NCBI RefSeq assembly: GCF_013364235.1
Contig: NZ_CP054919.1
Span: 1,404,145-1,468,144, forward strand
Source: Kitasatospora sp. NA04385
GTDB taxonomy: Bacteria; Actinomycetota; Actinomycetes; Streptomycetales; Streptomycetaceae
Direction of reading: 5' to 3'
DNA: 64,000 nucleotides
The position numbers and the translations under genes were made by a program. This document shows, in pieces, positions 1-7,838 of this stretch (positions within the stretch are counted from its first letter, which is position 1; each line of letters begins with the position of its first letter). Under the pieces are notes generated by a model. The model saw only the letters and a program-made list of their open reading frames with translations, searched no databases and had not been told where the DNA came from.

Positions 1-615
1 GTCACCGTGGGCGTGGCGCTGGCCATCGCGGTGGCGCAGGGCTGCGAGAACCGGGACGCGCAGGGCGCGGGCCCGCTGCCCGCCGGGGTGGCGAGCGCGC
101 CGGCCGAGCCGGCCACCGGGACGACGCTGTCGGTGGACGGCGCGAACGCCGCCGGGCACGGCGACACCGGGCTGGCCCCGTCCTTCGGCGTCCCGCCGCA
201 GGTCGACTGGCCCAACCTGAGCTACCCCGACCCGTCCGGCGGCCCGGCGATCCGGCTGCACGACGGGCACTCCACCGAGAACGGCCCGCCGATCTCGCTC
301 GCCGCGGTGCTGCCCGCCCGCTACCGGGACGCGCAGGCCGCGCTGGTGGTGCTGCGCCGCCTGGAGGGCGCGGTCCCGGTCGACCTGGTCCAGCTGTACG
401 GCTTCACCGGCGGCTCGCCCGTGCTGCTGGCGGACCGGGCCTCGGCCGCCAACCCGGAGGCGGGCGCGGTGTGGCGGGTGGAGAACGGCGCGCTGATCCG
501 CGAGGAGCGGGTGGACCGGACGGGCGCGGTCTCCTCCACCCGGTACACCGTCCGGGCGGACGGCGGCCTGGAGGAGTCCTGGCCGGGCACGGGCGTCTCG
601 GGCTCGACGGACTGA
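1..615 (+). CDS. Secreted or lipoprotein-like protein of unknown function, 5' end cut by window
   Basis: The frame is open from the first base, so the true start lies upstream or at one of the first GTG codons (positions 7 or 13). The visible N-terminus is hydrophobic and ends in AVAQGC, which could be the end of a signal peptide with a lipobox cysteine. A Pro/Ala/Gly-rich linker follows, then a folded-looking domain that ends YTVRADGGLEESWPG. No family is recognised. The gene converges on the LRV gene with only 14 bases between their stop codons. An exported or membrane-anchored location is inferred only from the hydrophobic start. Confidence 0.6.
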   Translation, partial: VTVGVALAIAVAQGCENRDAQGAGPLPAGVASAPAEPATGTTLSVDGANAAGHGDTGLAPSFGVPPQVDWPNLSYPDPSGGPAIRLHDGHSTENGPPISLAAVLPARYRDAQAALVVLRRLEGAVPVDLVQLYGFTGGSPVLLADRASAANPEAGAVWRVENGALIREERVDRTGAVSSTRYTVRADGGLEESWPGTGVSGSTD

Positions 616-629
616 CCCCCCGCCCGGGT

Positions 630-2060
630 TCACAGCCCGGCGGCGTCCAGGCGGGCGCGCATCTCCTCGACCGGCAGGGCCGGGTTGGCGGCGGCGGCCC
701 GGTGGACGGACGGCGACGGGTCGTCGAGCAGGGCCCGGAAGGCGGCCGGGGTGTGGGCGGGGTGGCTCGCGGCAGCGCGGCGGACGCGCTCCTCCGGGTC
801 GGCGGCGAGGCGCTCCAGCAGGGCGGCGGGCAGGTCGGGGTCGCGCAGGGCGAGCAGCCGCATCCGGGGGGCGGGGTCGGCGGCGAGCCGGCGCAGGGTC
901 TGCACGGGCAGCGGGAACGCGTCGGCGGGCCGCCAGCGCATCCGCTTGAACGGGCGGTGCCCGCGGTCGAGGCGTTCGGCGGTGACGGGGTCGATCGGGT
1001 CGGAGCTGCTGCGGGCGGCGGCGAGCGCGACCTCGTTGTCGGGGTCGGCGAGCAGCCGGGCGCGGGCCTCGGCGGGCAGGTCGGTCGAGGCGGCGGCGGC
1101 GCGGCGGAAGACCGGGTGGGGCGAGTCGAGGTGTGGCAGCGGGTCGGCGGTGACCCAGGGCAGGCGGAGCATCCGGAGTTCGGCGCCGGCCCCGAAGCGG
1201 TCGATCTCGATCTCGATGGCGGTCTCCTCGTCGACGTCCTCGCCGGGCGGTTCCCACGGACCGGTGACCGAGTCGTGGAGGGCGGCGCGGGCTGCGGCGG
1301 GGGTGTCGGGGCGGGCGAGGACGGCGAGGCGGACCAGGGCGCGGGGGTCGGCGGCGAGGCGGTCGCGGATCGCGGCGGGCAGGCCGGGGTGGGTGGCGAG
1401 GGCGCGGCGGACCTCCGGGTCGGGGTCGGCGGCGAGGCCTGCGAGGTCGGTGGTGTCCGGGTCGCAGTGCGGGGCGGCGCCGGCCCGGGTGAGCGGGTCG
1501 GCGAGCAGGGCGGGGACGAGGTCGGCGGGCGGGACGGGGTGCGGCAGGCGGCGGAAGTAGGTGGCGCAGGCGGCGGCGCGGACGCCGTCCTCCGGGTCGG
1601 TGAGCAGGACGCGGCGGACGGGCTCGGGGGCGGCGGTCCAGTACTGGCCGAGGGCGGCGCGGACGCCCGGGGCGGGGTCGTGGGCGAGGCGGGCGCGCAG
1701 GTCGGCGGGGGTGTGGTCGCACTGGGCGAGCTGCTCGCGCACCTCGGGCGCCGGGTCGGCGGTGAACCGTTCGAACAGGTCGCGTTCGTCGGGGGTGGCG
1801 GAGATGACCAGGGCGACCCGGACGCTCGGGTCGGGGTGGGCGGCGAGGCGGTGGCGGACCTGCGGCGGCAGGTGGCGGCTGAGCGCGACGCCGTGCGCGT
1901 CGCGGGCGATCAGCGCGTCGAGCTGCGGCCCGGACAGGTCGGGGCGGCAGGCGAGTTCGAAGGGGCGGTGCGGGGCGGCGACCAGGCGGTCGACCAGGTC
2001 GGCGGGCAGGGCCGGGTTCTCGGCCAGACCGGCCAGCAACTCGTGGGGAACGTCGGGCAT
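630..2060 (-). CDS. Leucine-rich repeat variant (LRV) protein
   Basis: This 476-residue protein consists almost wholly of degenerate repeats of about 22-26 residues with the pattern LAADPDPEVRRALATHPGLP. The pattern is typical of LRV or HEAT-like alpha solenoids annotated as leucine-rich repeat variant proteins in actinomycetes. No enzymatic motif, signal peptide or membrane segment is seen. Such solenoids usually act as protein-binding scaffolds; the partner is unknown. The ATG start gives MPDVPHELLAGLAENP, which already looks like the first repeat. Two further solenoids of this style occur in the window (36020-37528 and 57506-58624), so this may be an expanded paralogous family. The family call is fairly sure; the function is not known. 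Confidence 0.8.
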   Translation of the reverse strand: MPDVPHELLAGLAENPALPADLVDRLVAAPHRPFELACRPDLSGPQLDALIARDAHGVALSRHLPPQVRHRLAAHPDPSVRVALVISATPDERDLFERFTADPAPEVREQLAQCDHTPADLRARLAHDPAPGVRAALGQYWTAAPEPVRRVLLTDPEDGVRAAACATYFRRLPHPVPPADLVPALLADPLTRAGAAPHCDPDTTDLAGLAADPDPEVRRALATHPGLPAAIRDRLAADPRALVRLAVLARPDTPAAARAALHDSVTGPWEPPGEDVDEETAIEIEIDRFGAGAELRMLRLPWVTADPLPHLDSPHPVFRRAAAASTDLPAEARARLLADPDNEVALAAARSSSDPIDPVTAERLDRGHRPFKRMRWRPADAFPLPVQTLRRLAADPAPRMRLLALRDPDLPAALLERLAADPEERVRRAAASHPAHTPAAFRALLDDPSPSVHRAAAANPALPVEEMRARLDAAGL

Positions 2061-2078
2061 GCGGGCGGGGTCTCCTTC

Positions 2079-2392
2079 AGCGGCGGGTGCGGCGGGCGCG
2101 GGCGGCGGGCCGGTCGGTGGCGGTCATCGTATGGTCGAGCAGGCCGCGCGGCGGGTCGGCGGGGCGGGCGGCGAGGCGGGTGACGGCCCTACGGGAGCGG
2201 GTGTCGGCGGCGTCGATCCGCGGCGGACCTCGGCCTCGCGGTCGGCGCCGGTGCGGACGTCCCGGCCGTGCAGGTCTGCGGCGCCGCTCGCGCGGGCGGC
2301 GTCGGCGAGGCGGGCCGGGACGTGCGCGGGGTGAGCGGTTCGAGCCGCACCCGGCGGCCCTCCGGGACGACGGGGGTCGGCGCGGTCGGCAT
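2079..2392 (-). pseudogene. Possible eroded gene upstream of the LRV gene
   Basis: The 397-base gap between the LRV start and the next plus-strand gene holds no intact gene. On the minus strand an ATG at 2392 begins a plausible protein (MPTAPTPVVPEGRRVRLEPL). Sense can only be kept by changing frame twice: through a stretch ARLADAARASGAADLHGRDV in a second frame and a stretch ADTRSRRAVTRLAARP in a third. This could be a frameshifted remnant, perhaps of an acetyltransferase-like N-terminus, or chance in very GC-rich DNA. No good ribosome binding site precedes the ATG. Confidence 0.25.
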
Positions 2393-2457
2393 GGCCGGGA
2401 CGCTACCGGAGGGCGCTCGGGCGGCGTTGACGGCTTGTCAGTACGGGGCGGCAGCAT

Positions 2458-3021
2458 GTGCGCATGATGTGGACGACCGACGCGATGCACGTCGCGTACT
2501 GCCAGTACTTCCTGTACGGGCCGGAGTTGCCGGACGGTTGGGACGCGCACGCGCTGGACCGGCTGTTCCACGGGAACGGGGTGGCCGCGGGCTGTCCGGA
2601 CCACCTGACGGTGCTGTGCGGCACGCACACCGGGCTGGTCCGGCTGACGGTGGAGCGCTGCGCGGGGCGGCCGCCGGAGCCGGGGCCGGAGTGGGAGAGC
2701 GTGGTGGAGCTGTCGCTGCACAGCAGTGGTGAGCTGCGGCTGCGCGCCTGGGACGGGGTGGACGTCGACGGGCCGGGGAACCTGGCGCACGCCGGGCCGG
2801 GCTGGTACCGGGTGCGGGTGCAGACCCGCGGGCGGGACCGGGGGCGGGAGGCCGACACCGCGGCCCGGCCGGTGGAGGAGCACCGGTTGGCGGTGTGGCC
2901 CGCTCCCCCGGCGCCGGACCTGGTGCTCCGGGTCGGCGACCTGACGGGCCGCCGCCACCACGACCCGCGGCGGCCGGCGCCGCAGCCGATCCGGCCCCCG
3001 GGGGCGCGCCGGGCGGCCTGA
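2458..3021 (+). CDS. Hypothetical protein
   Basis: A 187-residue soluble protein starting at GTG 2458, or more likely at ATG 2464 or 2467. The central part, with VVELSLHSSGELRLRAWDG and a later GPGWYRVRVQTRGRD, reads as a beta-rich domain. The last 40 residues are basic and proline-rich. Streptomycete proteins of similar appearance are usually annotated as hypothetical. No catalytic motif is visible. It converges on the membrane-protein gene ending at 3033 with 11 bases between the stop codons. Confidence 0.55.
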   Translation: MRMMWTTDAMHVAYCQYFLYGPELPDGWDAHALDRLFHGNGVAAGCPDHLTVLCGTHTGLVRLTVERCAGRPPEPGPEWESVVELSLHSSGELRLRAWDGVDVDGPGNLAHAGPGWYRVRVQTRGRDRGREADTAARPVEEHRLAVWPAPPAPDLVLRVGDLTGRRHHDPRRPAPQPIRPPGARRAA

Positions 3022-3032
3022 GCGGTGCCGGG

Positions 3033-3911
3033 TCAGAAGTGGTCGGTGCCCGACCAGCTGTACCAGCCGTCGCCGAGCGCGTCGTAGGAGGTGACGGACT
3101 CGCCGACGGGGGTGCCGTGCGGGAAGTAGGCGTAGCCGTGCGGGGCGAAGACGCCGGTGCCCGCGACGGTGAAGGTGACGCCGCCGCCGACGAGTTCGGT
3201 GCGTTCCAGGCGGTAGCCGGCCACCCGGGCGGGGGCGGTGTCGCCGGTGGCGAGGGCGTGTTCGGCGTGGGCGGTGAGGGTGGGGCGGGTGGCCGCGAAG
3301 CGGGCGCCGGCCGGGACGTCGTAGTGGACCAGCAGGGCGCCGGTGGCGAGCAGCAGCGGTGCGGCGGCCCAGCGCCAGCGGCCGAGCGGGCCGGGGGCGC
3401 GGCGCGGAGTGCGGCTCGGGCTGCGGTGCGGAGTGCGGCTCGGGGTGCGGTGCGGGGTGCGGTGCGCCCACGGGGTCTGCTGCCAGAGCAGCCGGCCGAC
3501 CGGGAGCCCGAGCAGGGTGAGCGCGCCGAGGCCGAGCAGCCCGGCGTCCTGGCCGGGCACGCTCGCGCCCAGCAGGACGGCCGCGACGCCGAGGGCGCAG
3601 CAGAGCAGGGCGCTGTTGCCGGGGCGGGCGGGCCGCCTGAGGTGCTTGCGGTGGCGGATCGCCAGGAGCGCGGCCGGCAGGCCGACGATCACCAGCAGCG
3701 GGACGGTGACCGGGAGGAAGAGCACGTCCAGGAGGGTCCAGAGGAAGCCGCCGAGGACGAACGCCACCGTCAGTGCGCCGTGCACCGTGCCGTGCGGCGT
3801 GCACGACAGCAGGGCGAGCAGGGCCGCCACGGCGAGCGGGGCCCGGTAGCCGTGGCGCAGGGCGAGGCGGCGGGCCGGGGCGACGAAGCGGCGCCGCAGG
3901 TCGATGATCAC
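3033..3911 (-). CDS. Integral membrane protein of unknown function
   Basis: The start chosen is GTG 3911 (product begins MIIDLRRRFVAPARRLALRH). The frame stays open further upstream, but that part is low-complexity and overlaps the divergent gene. The 292-residue product has a basic N-terminus, several hydrophobic segments in the first half (for example LAVAALLALLSC and VPLLVIVGLPAALLAI), and a short tandem run of Thr-Pro-His-Arg repeats around residues 155-180. One more hydrophobic segment (APLLLATGALLVHY) leads into a hydrophilic C-terminal domain, probably outside the membrane, ending GWYSWSGTDHF. No family is recognised. The Thr-Pro-His-Arg run corresponds to a degenerate DNA repeat near 3405-3470. 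Confidence 0.6.
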   Translation of the reverse strand: MIIDLRRRFVAPARRLALRHGYRAPLAVAALLALLSCTPHGTVHGALTVAFVLGGFLWTLLDVLFLPVTVPLLVIVGLPAALLAIRHRKHLRRPARPGNSALLCCALGVAAVLLGASVPGQDAGLLGLGALTLLGLPVGRLLWQQTPWAHRTPHRTPSRTPHRSPSRTPRRAPGPLGRWRWAAAPLLLATGALLVHYDVPAGARFAATRPTLTAHAEHALATGDTAPARVAGYRLERTELVGGGVTFTVAGTGVFAPHGYAYFPHGTPVGESVTSYDALGDGWYSWSGTDHF

Positions 3912-3975
3912 ACCGCACTGTCTACCGGAGGGTCCGGTGCGGGCGGAAGGCCGACGGCCGGTCGGCCCGCGGATA

Positions 3976-4413
3976 ATGGCGGTGCCGTGCGCCGGTCCGG
4001 CGGCGGTGCGGAGCGAGGCGGGAGAGGTGGCGGGAGCGGTGGCCCTGGTGGAGGGAGAGCGCGTCAGGCTGGTCGAGGACCTGGCGCTGGGCGGGGCGTC
4101 CGCCGGGGAGGACGGCCCGCTGGTGGGCTTCCTGCTGCTCGGCGCGGGTGTCGAGGGCACCGTGGTCCGGGTGACCGGGGAGCTGCCGCCGCCCGAGGAG
4201 GTCCGCGAGTACGAGCGGCTGCGGGCCCTGTTCGAGGACTACGGGCACACCATGCCCGCGGAGAGCCTGCGCCGGCTGGAGGCGCAGCTCGCCGAACTGG
4301 AGCCGCACTGGCGGGAGTTCGGCGCGGCGGGCCCGCGCAGCTCGGTCCGGGTCCGGTTCGACAACGGCTTCGTGCTGGACGACGCGGACGCGGCGGCGTT
4401 CACCCGCCCCTGA
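3976..4413 (+). CDS. Hypothetical protein
   Basis: The start is set at ATG 3976, giving MAVPCAGPAA and about 145 residues; an upstream ATG at 3904 would overlap the divergent gene. The C-terminal 100 residues contain a probable helical stretch (EVREYERLRALFEDYGHTMP, then SLRRLEAQLAELEPHWREF) followed by VRVRFDNGFVLDD. The protein is acidic and soluble-looking. No function can be assigned. A hairpin suited to termination follows at 4432-4455. Confidence 0.5.
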   Translation: MAVPCAGPAAVRSEAGEVAGAVALVEGERVRLVEDLALGGASAGEDGPLVGFLLLGAGVEGTVVRVTGELPPPEEVREYERLRALFEDYGHTMPAESLRRLEAQLAELEPHWREFGAAGPRSSVRVRFDNGFVLDDADAAAFTRP

Positions 4414-4431
4414 GCGCGGGCCCCGGACGCA

Positions 4432-4455
4432 CGGGCCCCGCGCGCACGGGGCCCG
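4432..4455. terminator. Bidirectional hairpin between convergent genes
   Basis: Perfect 9-bp stem CGGGCCCCG / CGGGGCCCG with a 6-base loop, between the stop codons of the hypothetical gene (plus) and the RNA methylase gene (minus). There is no T tract, as is usual in this group. Confidence 0.55.
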
Positions 4456-4458
4456 CCG

Positions 4459-5262
4459 TCAGCCGTGGTTGACGGCGTAGAAGGCGATGGCGGCGGCCGC
4501 GCCGACGTTCAGCGAGTCGATGCCGTGCGCCATCGGGATGCGCACCCGCTGGTCGGCGGCGGCCAGTGCCTTCGGGGTCAGGCCGTCGCCCTCGGCGCCG
4601 AGCATCAGCGCGGCCTTGGGGAGCAGGTGCGGGCGGGCCGTGGTGAAGTCCTCCGCACCGGAGGGGGTCAGCGCCAGCAGGTCGAACCCGGCCTCCCGGA
4701 CGGCGCCGAGCGCGTCCGGCCAGGGGTCGAGGCGGGCGTAGGGCACCGAGAAGACGGCGCCCATCGAGGTCTTGACGGCCCGCCGGTACAGCGGGTCGGC
4801 GCAGTCCGGGGAGAGCAGCACCGCGTCCATGCCGAGCGCGGCGGCGGAGCGGAAGATCGCCCCCAGGTTGGTGTGGTCGACCAGGCCCTCCAGGACGGCC
4901 ACCCGGCGGGCCCCGGCGAGCACCTGCGGCGCGGTGGGCAGCGGCTTGCGCTCCATCGAGGCGAGCGCGCCGCGGTGCACGTGGTAGCCGGTGACCCGCT
5001 CGGCGAGCGCGGGCTCGACCAGGTGGACGGGCGCGTCGGCGTCCGCGATCACGTCCGCCATCACGCCCAGCCACTTCGCGGTCAGCAGCATCGACCGCAT
5101 CCGGAACCCGGCGGCGAGCGCCCGCCGGATCACCTTCTCCCCCTCGGCGATGAACAGCCCCTCGGCGGGCTCCCGGCGGCGCCGCAGTTCGACGTCGGTC
5201 AGGTCGGTGTAGTCGCTCAGCCGGGGGTCGGCGGCGTCGGTGACGGTGAGAGGCTCGGACAC
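4459..5262 (-). CDS. TrmH/SpoU family RNA 2'-O-methyltransferase
   Basis: Predicted to transfer a methyl group from SAM to a 2'-hydroxyl of tRNA or rRNA. The C-terminal half carries the three SPOUT motifs: LVDHTNLGAIFRSAAALG (motif 1 with the conserved Asn and Arg), LMLGAEGDGLTP (motif 2) and IPMAHGIDSLNVGAAAAIAF (motif 3), which form the trefoil-knot SAM site. The N-terminal 100 residues, with FIAEGEKVIRRALAAG, fit the substrate-binding domain of the family. GTG 5262 (MSEPLTVTDAADPRLSDYTD) is preferred over an upstream ATG, because homologues usually begin near this Asp-Pro-Arg stretch; the product is 267 residues. Which nucleotide it modifies cannot be told from sequence. Confidence 0.88.
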   Translation of the reverse strand: MSEPLTVTDAADPRLSDYTDLTDVELRRRREPAEGLFIAEGEKVIRRALAAGFRMRSMLLTAKWLGVMADVIADADAPVHLVEPALAERVTGYHVHRGALASMERKPLPTAPQVLAGARRVAVLEGLVDHTNLGAIFRSAAALGMDAVLLSPDCADPLYRRAVKTSMGAVFSVPYARLDPWPDALGAVREAGFDLLALTPSGAEDFTTARPHLLPKAALMLGAEGDGLTPKALAAADQRVRIPMAHGIDSLNVGAAAAIAFYAVNHG

Positions 5263-5312
5263 CGGACGATTTTCGCACGTCGGGGGGCGGGGCCCGGCGC
5301 CCCGGCTCCCGG

Positions 5313-5762
5313 TCACTCCGGTTCGCGGGCCGGGCGGCCCGATGGTGCGGGGGTGAGCAGCGCGGCGAGCCGGTGGGTGTCCGCGAGGTAGCGCTCGTAG
5401 GGGAAGCCGGCGGCCAGCAGGGCGGTGCGGAACTCCTCCTCCAGCGGCTTGCCCTCGGCCAGGAAGGCGGCCTGGCCGGCGGGGGTGAGGGTGACCAGGC
5501 GGCGGCGGCGGTGGGCCGGGTCGACGGCGACCGCCACGTACCCCTCGGCCTCCAGCGGGCGCAGGGCCCGGCTGACGGCGGGGTCGGACAGGGCCAGGGC
5601 CTCGGCGAGCCGGTGCTGGGTGGCGGGCTGGATCTCCTCCAGGGTGCCCAGCAGGCGCAGTTGGCTGGTCGAGAGCCGCTGGTCGGGGCCGGAGCGGCGC
5701 CGGGCGGCGTCCCCCATCAGCATGACCACGCGGTAGAGGAGTTCTGCCAGTCCTTCGTCCAT
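5313..5762 (-). CDS. MarR family transcriptional regulator
   Basis: A winged-helix regulator of about 149 residues. The recognition region TQHRLAEALALSDPAVSRAL is followed by the wing (EGYVAVAVDPAHRRRRLVTL) and TPAGQAAF, the classic MarR signature. ATG 5762 is preferred over ATG 5771 because a TAGGA sits 8 bases before it. It is transcribed divergently from the DUF6790 gene, and a perfect 26-bp palindrome lies in the shared gap. It therefore very likely represses itself and that neighbour, releasing DNA when it binds a small, perhaps phenolic, ligand. The ligand is unknown. Confidence 0.88.
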   Translation of the reverse strand: MDEGLAELLYRVVMLMGDAARRRSGPDQRLSTSQLRLLGTLEEIQPATQHRLAEALALSDPAVSRALRPLEAEGYVAVAVDPAHRRRRLVTLTPAGQAAFLAEGKPLEEEFRTALLAAGFPYERYLADTHRLAALLTPAPSGRPAREPE

Positions 5763-5783
5763 GGGGTTCATCCTACCCGACGC

Positions 5784-5809
5784 TTGCATGGTTAATATTA
5801 ACCATGCAA
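5784..5809. promoter_or_regulatory. Perfect 26-bp palindromic operator (MarR type)
   Basis: Each half reads TTGCATGGTTAAT and the two halves are exact inverted copies without a spacer. The centre, TTAATATTAA, contains a -10-like TAATAT. The site ends 11 bases before the plus-strand start codon and lies about 21 bases upstream of the marR start, so a bound dimer would block both promoters. Its AT richness stands out in this DNA. Confidence 0.8.
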
Positions 5810-5820
5810 CACTCGAAGGC

Positions 5821-6351
5821 ATGGACACTCTCCCGTACGCCGTCCGCACCTCGTTCCCGCTGCTCTTCCTGCTGGTGCCCGCCCTCGGGGCCCTGCTGAG
5901 CTGCCGCCGCCACCCGGACCGTCCGGCCGCGGAGACCTGGCAGCGCTGGTGGGCCGTCGGGGCGCTGGGCGCCGGCAGCCTCTGGGTCGCGGTCTCCTTC
6001 CTGGCCGCCCCGGGGGCCATGGCCGACGCCATCGGGTTCGCCCGCTCGCCGTTCCAGTTCGAGATCGCCTGCGCCAATCTCGGCATGGCCCTGCTGGGCT
6101 TCCGCGCCCGGTCGGCCTCCCCCCGCGAGCGCCTCACCGGCGGGCTCGCGGCGGCCGCCTTCCTGTGGGGCGCGGCGGCCGGCCACCTCTACCAGTGGTT
6201 CGCCCACGGTGACCACGCGGCCGGGAACACCGGCGGCATCCTGGCCACCGACGTCCTGGTCCCCGCCGTCATGATCGCCCTGGCCGTCCGGGACCTGCGC
6301 CGCGCCGCCCGCACCGCCGAGTCCTCCCGGCCCTCCCGGGTGACCGCCTGA
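5821..6351 (+). CDS. DUF6790 family membrane protein
   Basis: A 176-residue polytopic membrane protein starting at ATG 5821 after a GAAGG-type site. Four or five hydrophobic segments can be seen: FPLLFLLVPALGALLSC, the stretch around GSLWVAVSFLAAPGAM, FEIACANLGMALLGF, AAAFLWGAAAGHLYQW and VLVPAVMIALAV. The conserved IGFARSPFQFEIACANLGMA stretch fits DUF6790 proteins, which have no established activity. It is controlled in all likelihood by the divergent MarR regulator through the shared palindrome. A transport or stress role is only a guess from that pairing. Confidence 0.75.
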   Translation: MDTLPYAVRTSFPLLFLLVPALGALLSCRRHPDRPAAETWQRWWAVGALGAGSLWVAVSFLAAPGAMADAIGFARSPFQFEIACANLGMALLGFRARSASPRERLTGGLAAAAFLWGAAAGHLYQWFAHGDHAAGNTGGILATDVLVPAVMIALAVRDLRRAARTAESSRPSRVTA

Positions 6352-6407
6352 GCACGGCGGCCCGCCCACCACGGCACGACGGCACCAAGGCACACGACAC
6401 GACGACA

Positions 6408-6455
6408 CGACGAAGGGGAACGACCGTCGCTCCGGACGGCCGTTCCCCTTCGTCG
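6408..6455. terminator. Strong bidirectional terminator
   Basis: A perfect 15-bp outer stem, CGACGAAGGGGAACG (6408-6422) with its complement at 6441-6455, around an inner partly paired ACCGTC...GGACGG loop. It lies between the convergent DUF6790 and cysG-like genes. Confidence 0.85.
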
Positions 6456-6474
6456 TGCTCGTTCGCCCCGCCGG

Positions 6475-7713
6475 TCAGCCGCCCAGGACGCCGACCACCT
6501 CGCCGATCACGATGACCGCCGGGGGCTTGATCCCCGCCGCGGTGACCGTCTCGCCGATGGTGGCGAGGGTCGCGTCGACCCGGCGCTGGGTGGCGGTGGT
6601 GCCCTCCTGGACGACGGCGACGGGGGTGTCCGCGGGGCGGCCGTGGGCGACGAGTTCGGCGGCGATCGCGCCGATCTTGTCGACGGCCATCAGCAGCACC
6701 AGGGTGCCGGTCATCCCCGCGACGGCCTCCCAGTTGGTGAGGGAGCGGTCGCCGGGGCCGACGTGGCCGGAGATGACGGTGAACTCGTGGGTGAGGCCGC
6801 GGTGGGTGACGGGGATGCCGGCGGCCGCGGGGACGCTGATCGAGGAGGAGATGCCGGGAACGACGGTGACCGGGACGCCCGCCTCGACGCAGGCGAGCAG
6901 CTCCTCGCCGCCGCGGCCGAAGACGTACGGGTCGCCGCCCTTGAGGCGGACCACGAACTTGCCCGCCTTGGCGTGCTCGATGAGCGTGTGGTTGATCGCC
7001 TCCTGGGCCATGTAGCGGCCGTAGGGGATCTTGGAGGCGTCGATCACCTCGACGTGCGGGGGCAGCTCGGCCAGCAGCTCGCGCGGGGCCAGGCGGTCGG
7101 CGACGACCACGTCGGCGTCGGCGAGCAGGCGGCGGCCGCGGACGGTGATCAGGTCGGGGTCGCCCGGCCCGCCGCCGACCAGGGCGACGCCGGCGTCCCG
7201 GGCCCGGTACTGGCGGGCGGCCAGGGAGCCGTCGCGCAGGCCGGCCACGATGGAGTCGCGCAGGGCGGCGGAGTGCCGGGGGTCGCCGGTGAGGACGGCG
7301 ACGGTCGCGCCGGAGTCGTGGCCGGAGGCGGGCGTCCAGGCGGTGGCGGCGGCGGCGTCGTCGCTGCGGGAGCAGAACACCCGCAGCCGCTCGGCCTCGG
7401 CGGAGACGGCGGTGTTGACGGCGGGGTCGTCGGTGGCGACCAGGGCGTACCAGGTGTCGGCGAGGTCGCCGTCCGCGTAGGAGCGCCGGTGCCAGGTGAG
7501 TTCACCGGCGTCGGCCATCGCGGAGACGGCGGGGGTGGTGGCCGGGGATATCAGGTGGATGTCGGCGCCGGAGGCGATCAGCGCGGGCAGCCGGCGCTGG
7601 GCGACCTGTCCGCCACCGATGACGACGACCCGGCGGCCGGCGAGCAGCAGCCCGACCGGGTACGGGGTGAGGCCCTGGGTGGACGGGTGGGGGTGGGGCG
7701 TGGGCGCGGTCAT
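6475..7713 (-). CDS. cobA: Uroporphyrinogen-III C-methyltransferase fused to a siroheme-synthase-like domain
   Basis: A 412-residue two-domain enzyme. Residues about 15-165 form a Rossmann domain with VVVIGGGQVAQRR, the SirC/Met8-type precorrin-2 dehydrogenase half. Residues about 172-412 form the SUMT domain, with VGGGPGDPDLITVRGRRLL, RLKGGDPYVFGRGGEE and VVPGISSSISVPAAAGIPVT, which uses two SAM to turn uroporphyrinogen III into precorrin-2. Precorrin-2 feeds both siroheme and cobalamin, consistent with cobT-bluB and cobL just upstream on the same strand. ATG 7713 has AGGAG nine bases before it. The whole is CysG-like, though the dehydrogenase part is short and diverged, so actual NAD-dependent oxidation is less certain than methylation. 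Confidence 0.88.
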   Translation of the reverse strand: MTAPTPHPHPSTQGLTPYPVGLLLAGRRVVVIGGGQVAQRRLPALIASGADIHLISPATTPAVSAMADAGELTWHRRSYADGDLADTWYALVATDDPAVNTAVSAEAERLRVFCSRSDDAAAATAWTPASGHDSGATVAVLTGDPRHSAALRDSIVAGLRDGSLAARQYRARDAGVALVGGGPGDPDLITVRGRRLLADADVVVADRLAPRELLAELPPHVEVIDASKIPYGRYMAQEAINHTLIEHAKAGKFVVRLKGGDPYVFGRGGEELLACVEAGVPVTVVPGISSSISVPAAAGIPVTHRGLTHEFTVISGHVGPGDRSLTNWEAVAGMTGTLVLLMAVDKIGAIAAELVAHGRPADTPVAVVQEGTTATQRRVDATLATIGETVTAAGIKPPAVIVIGEVVGVLGG

Positions 7714-7797
7714 GAGGGGGAGCTCCTGGGTGGGCGGCGGTGCTGGGGGGAGCCCTGTGCCGGCGCGCCCTTGAGCCGGTACGGGTTCGGCGGGGAC

Positions 7798-7826
7798 GGC
7801 CGCCCCCTCGCACTGCGGGGGCGGCC
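7798..7826 (-). terminator. Hairpin after the BluB-CobT gene
   Basis: Perfect 10-bp stem GGCCGCCCCC / GGGGGCGGCC with a 9-base loop, 13 bases past the stop of the BluB-CobT gene. The cobA-like gene downstream may therefore have its own promoter in the short gap. Confidence 0.65.
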
Positions 7827-7838
7827 GGCGCCGGCGGG

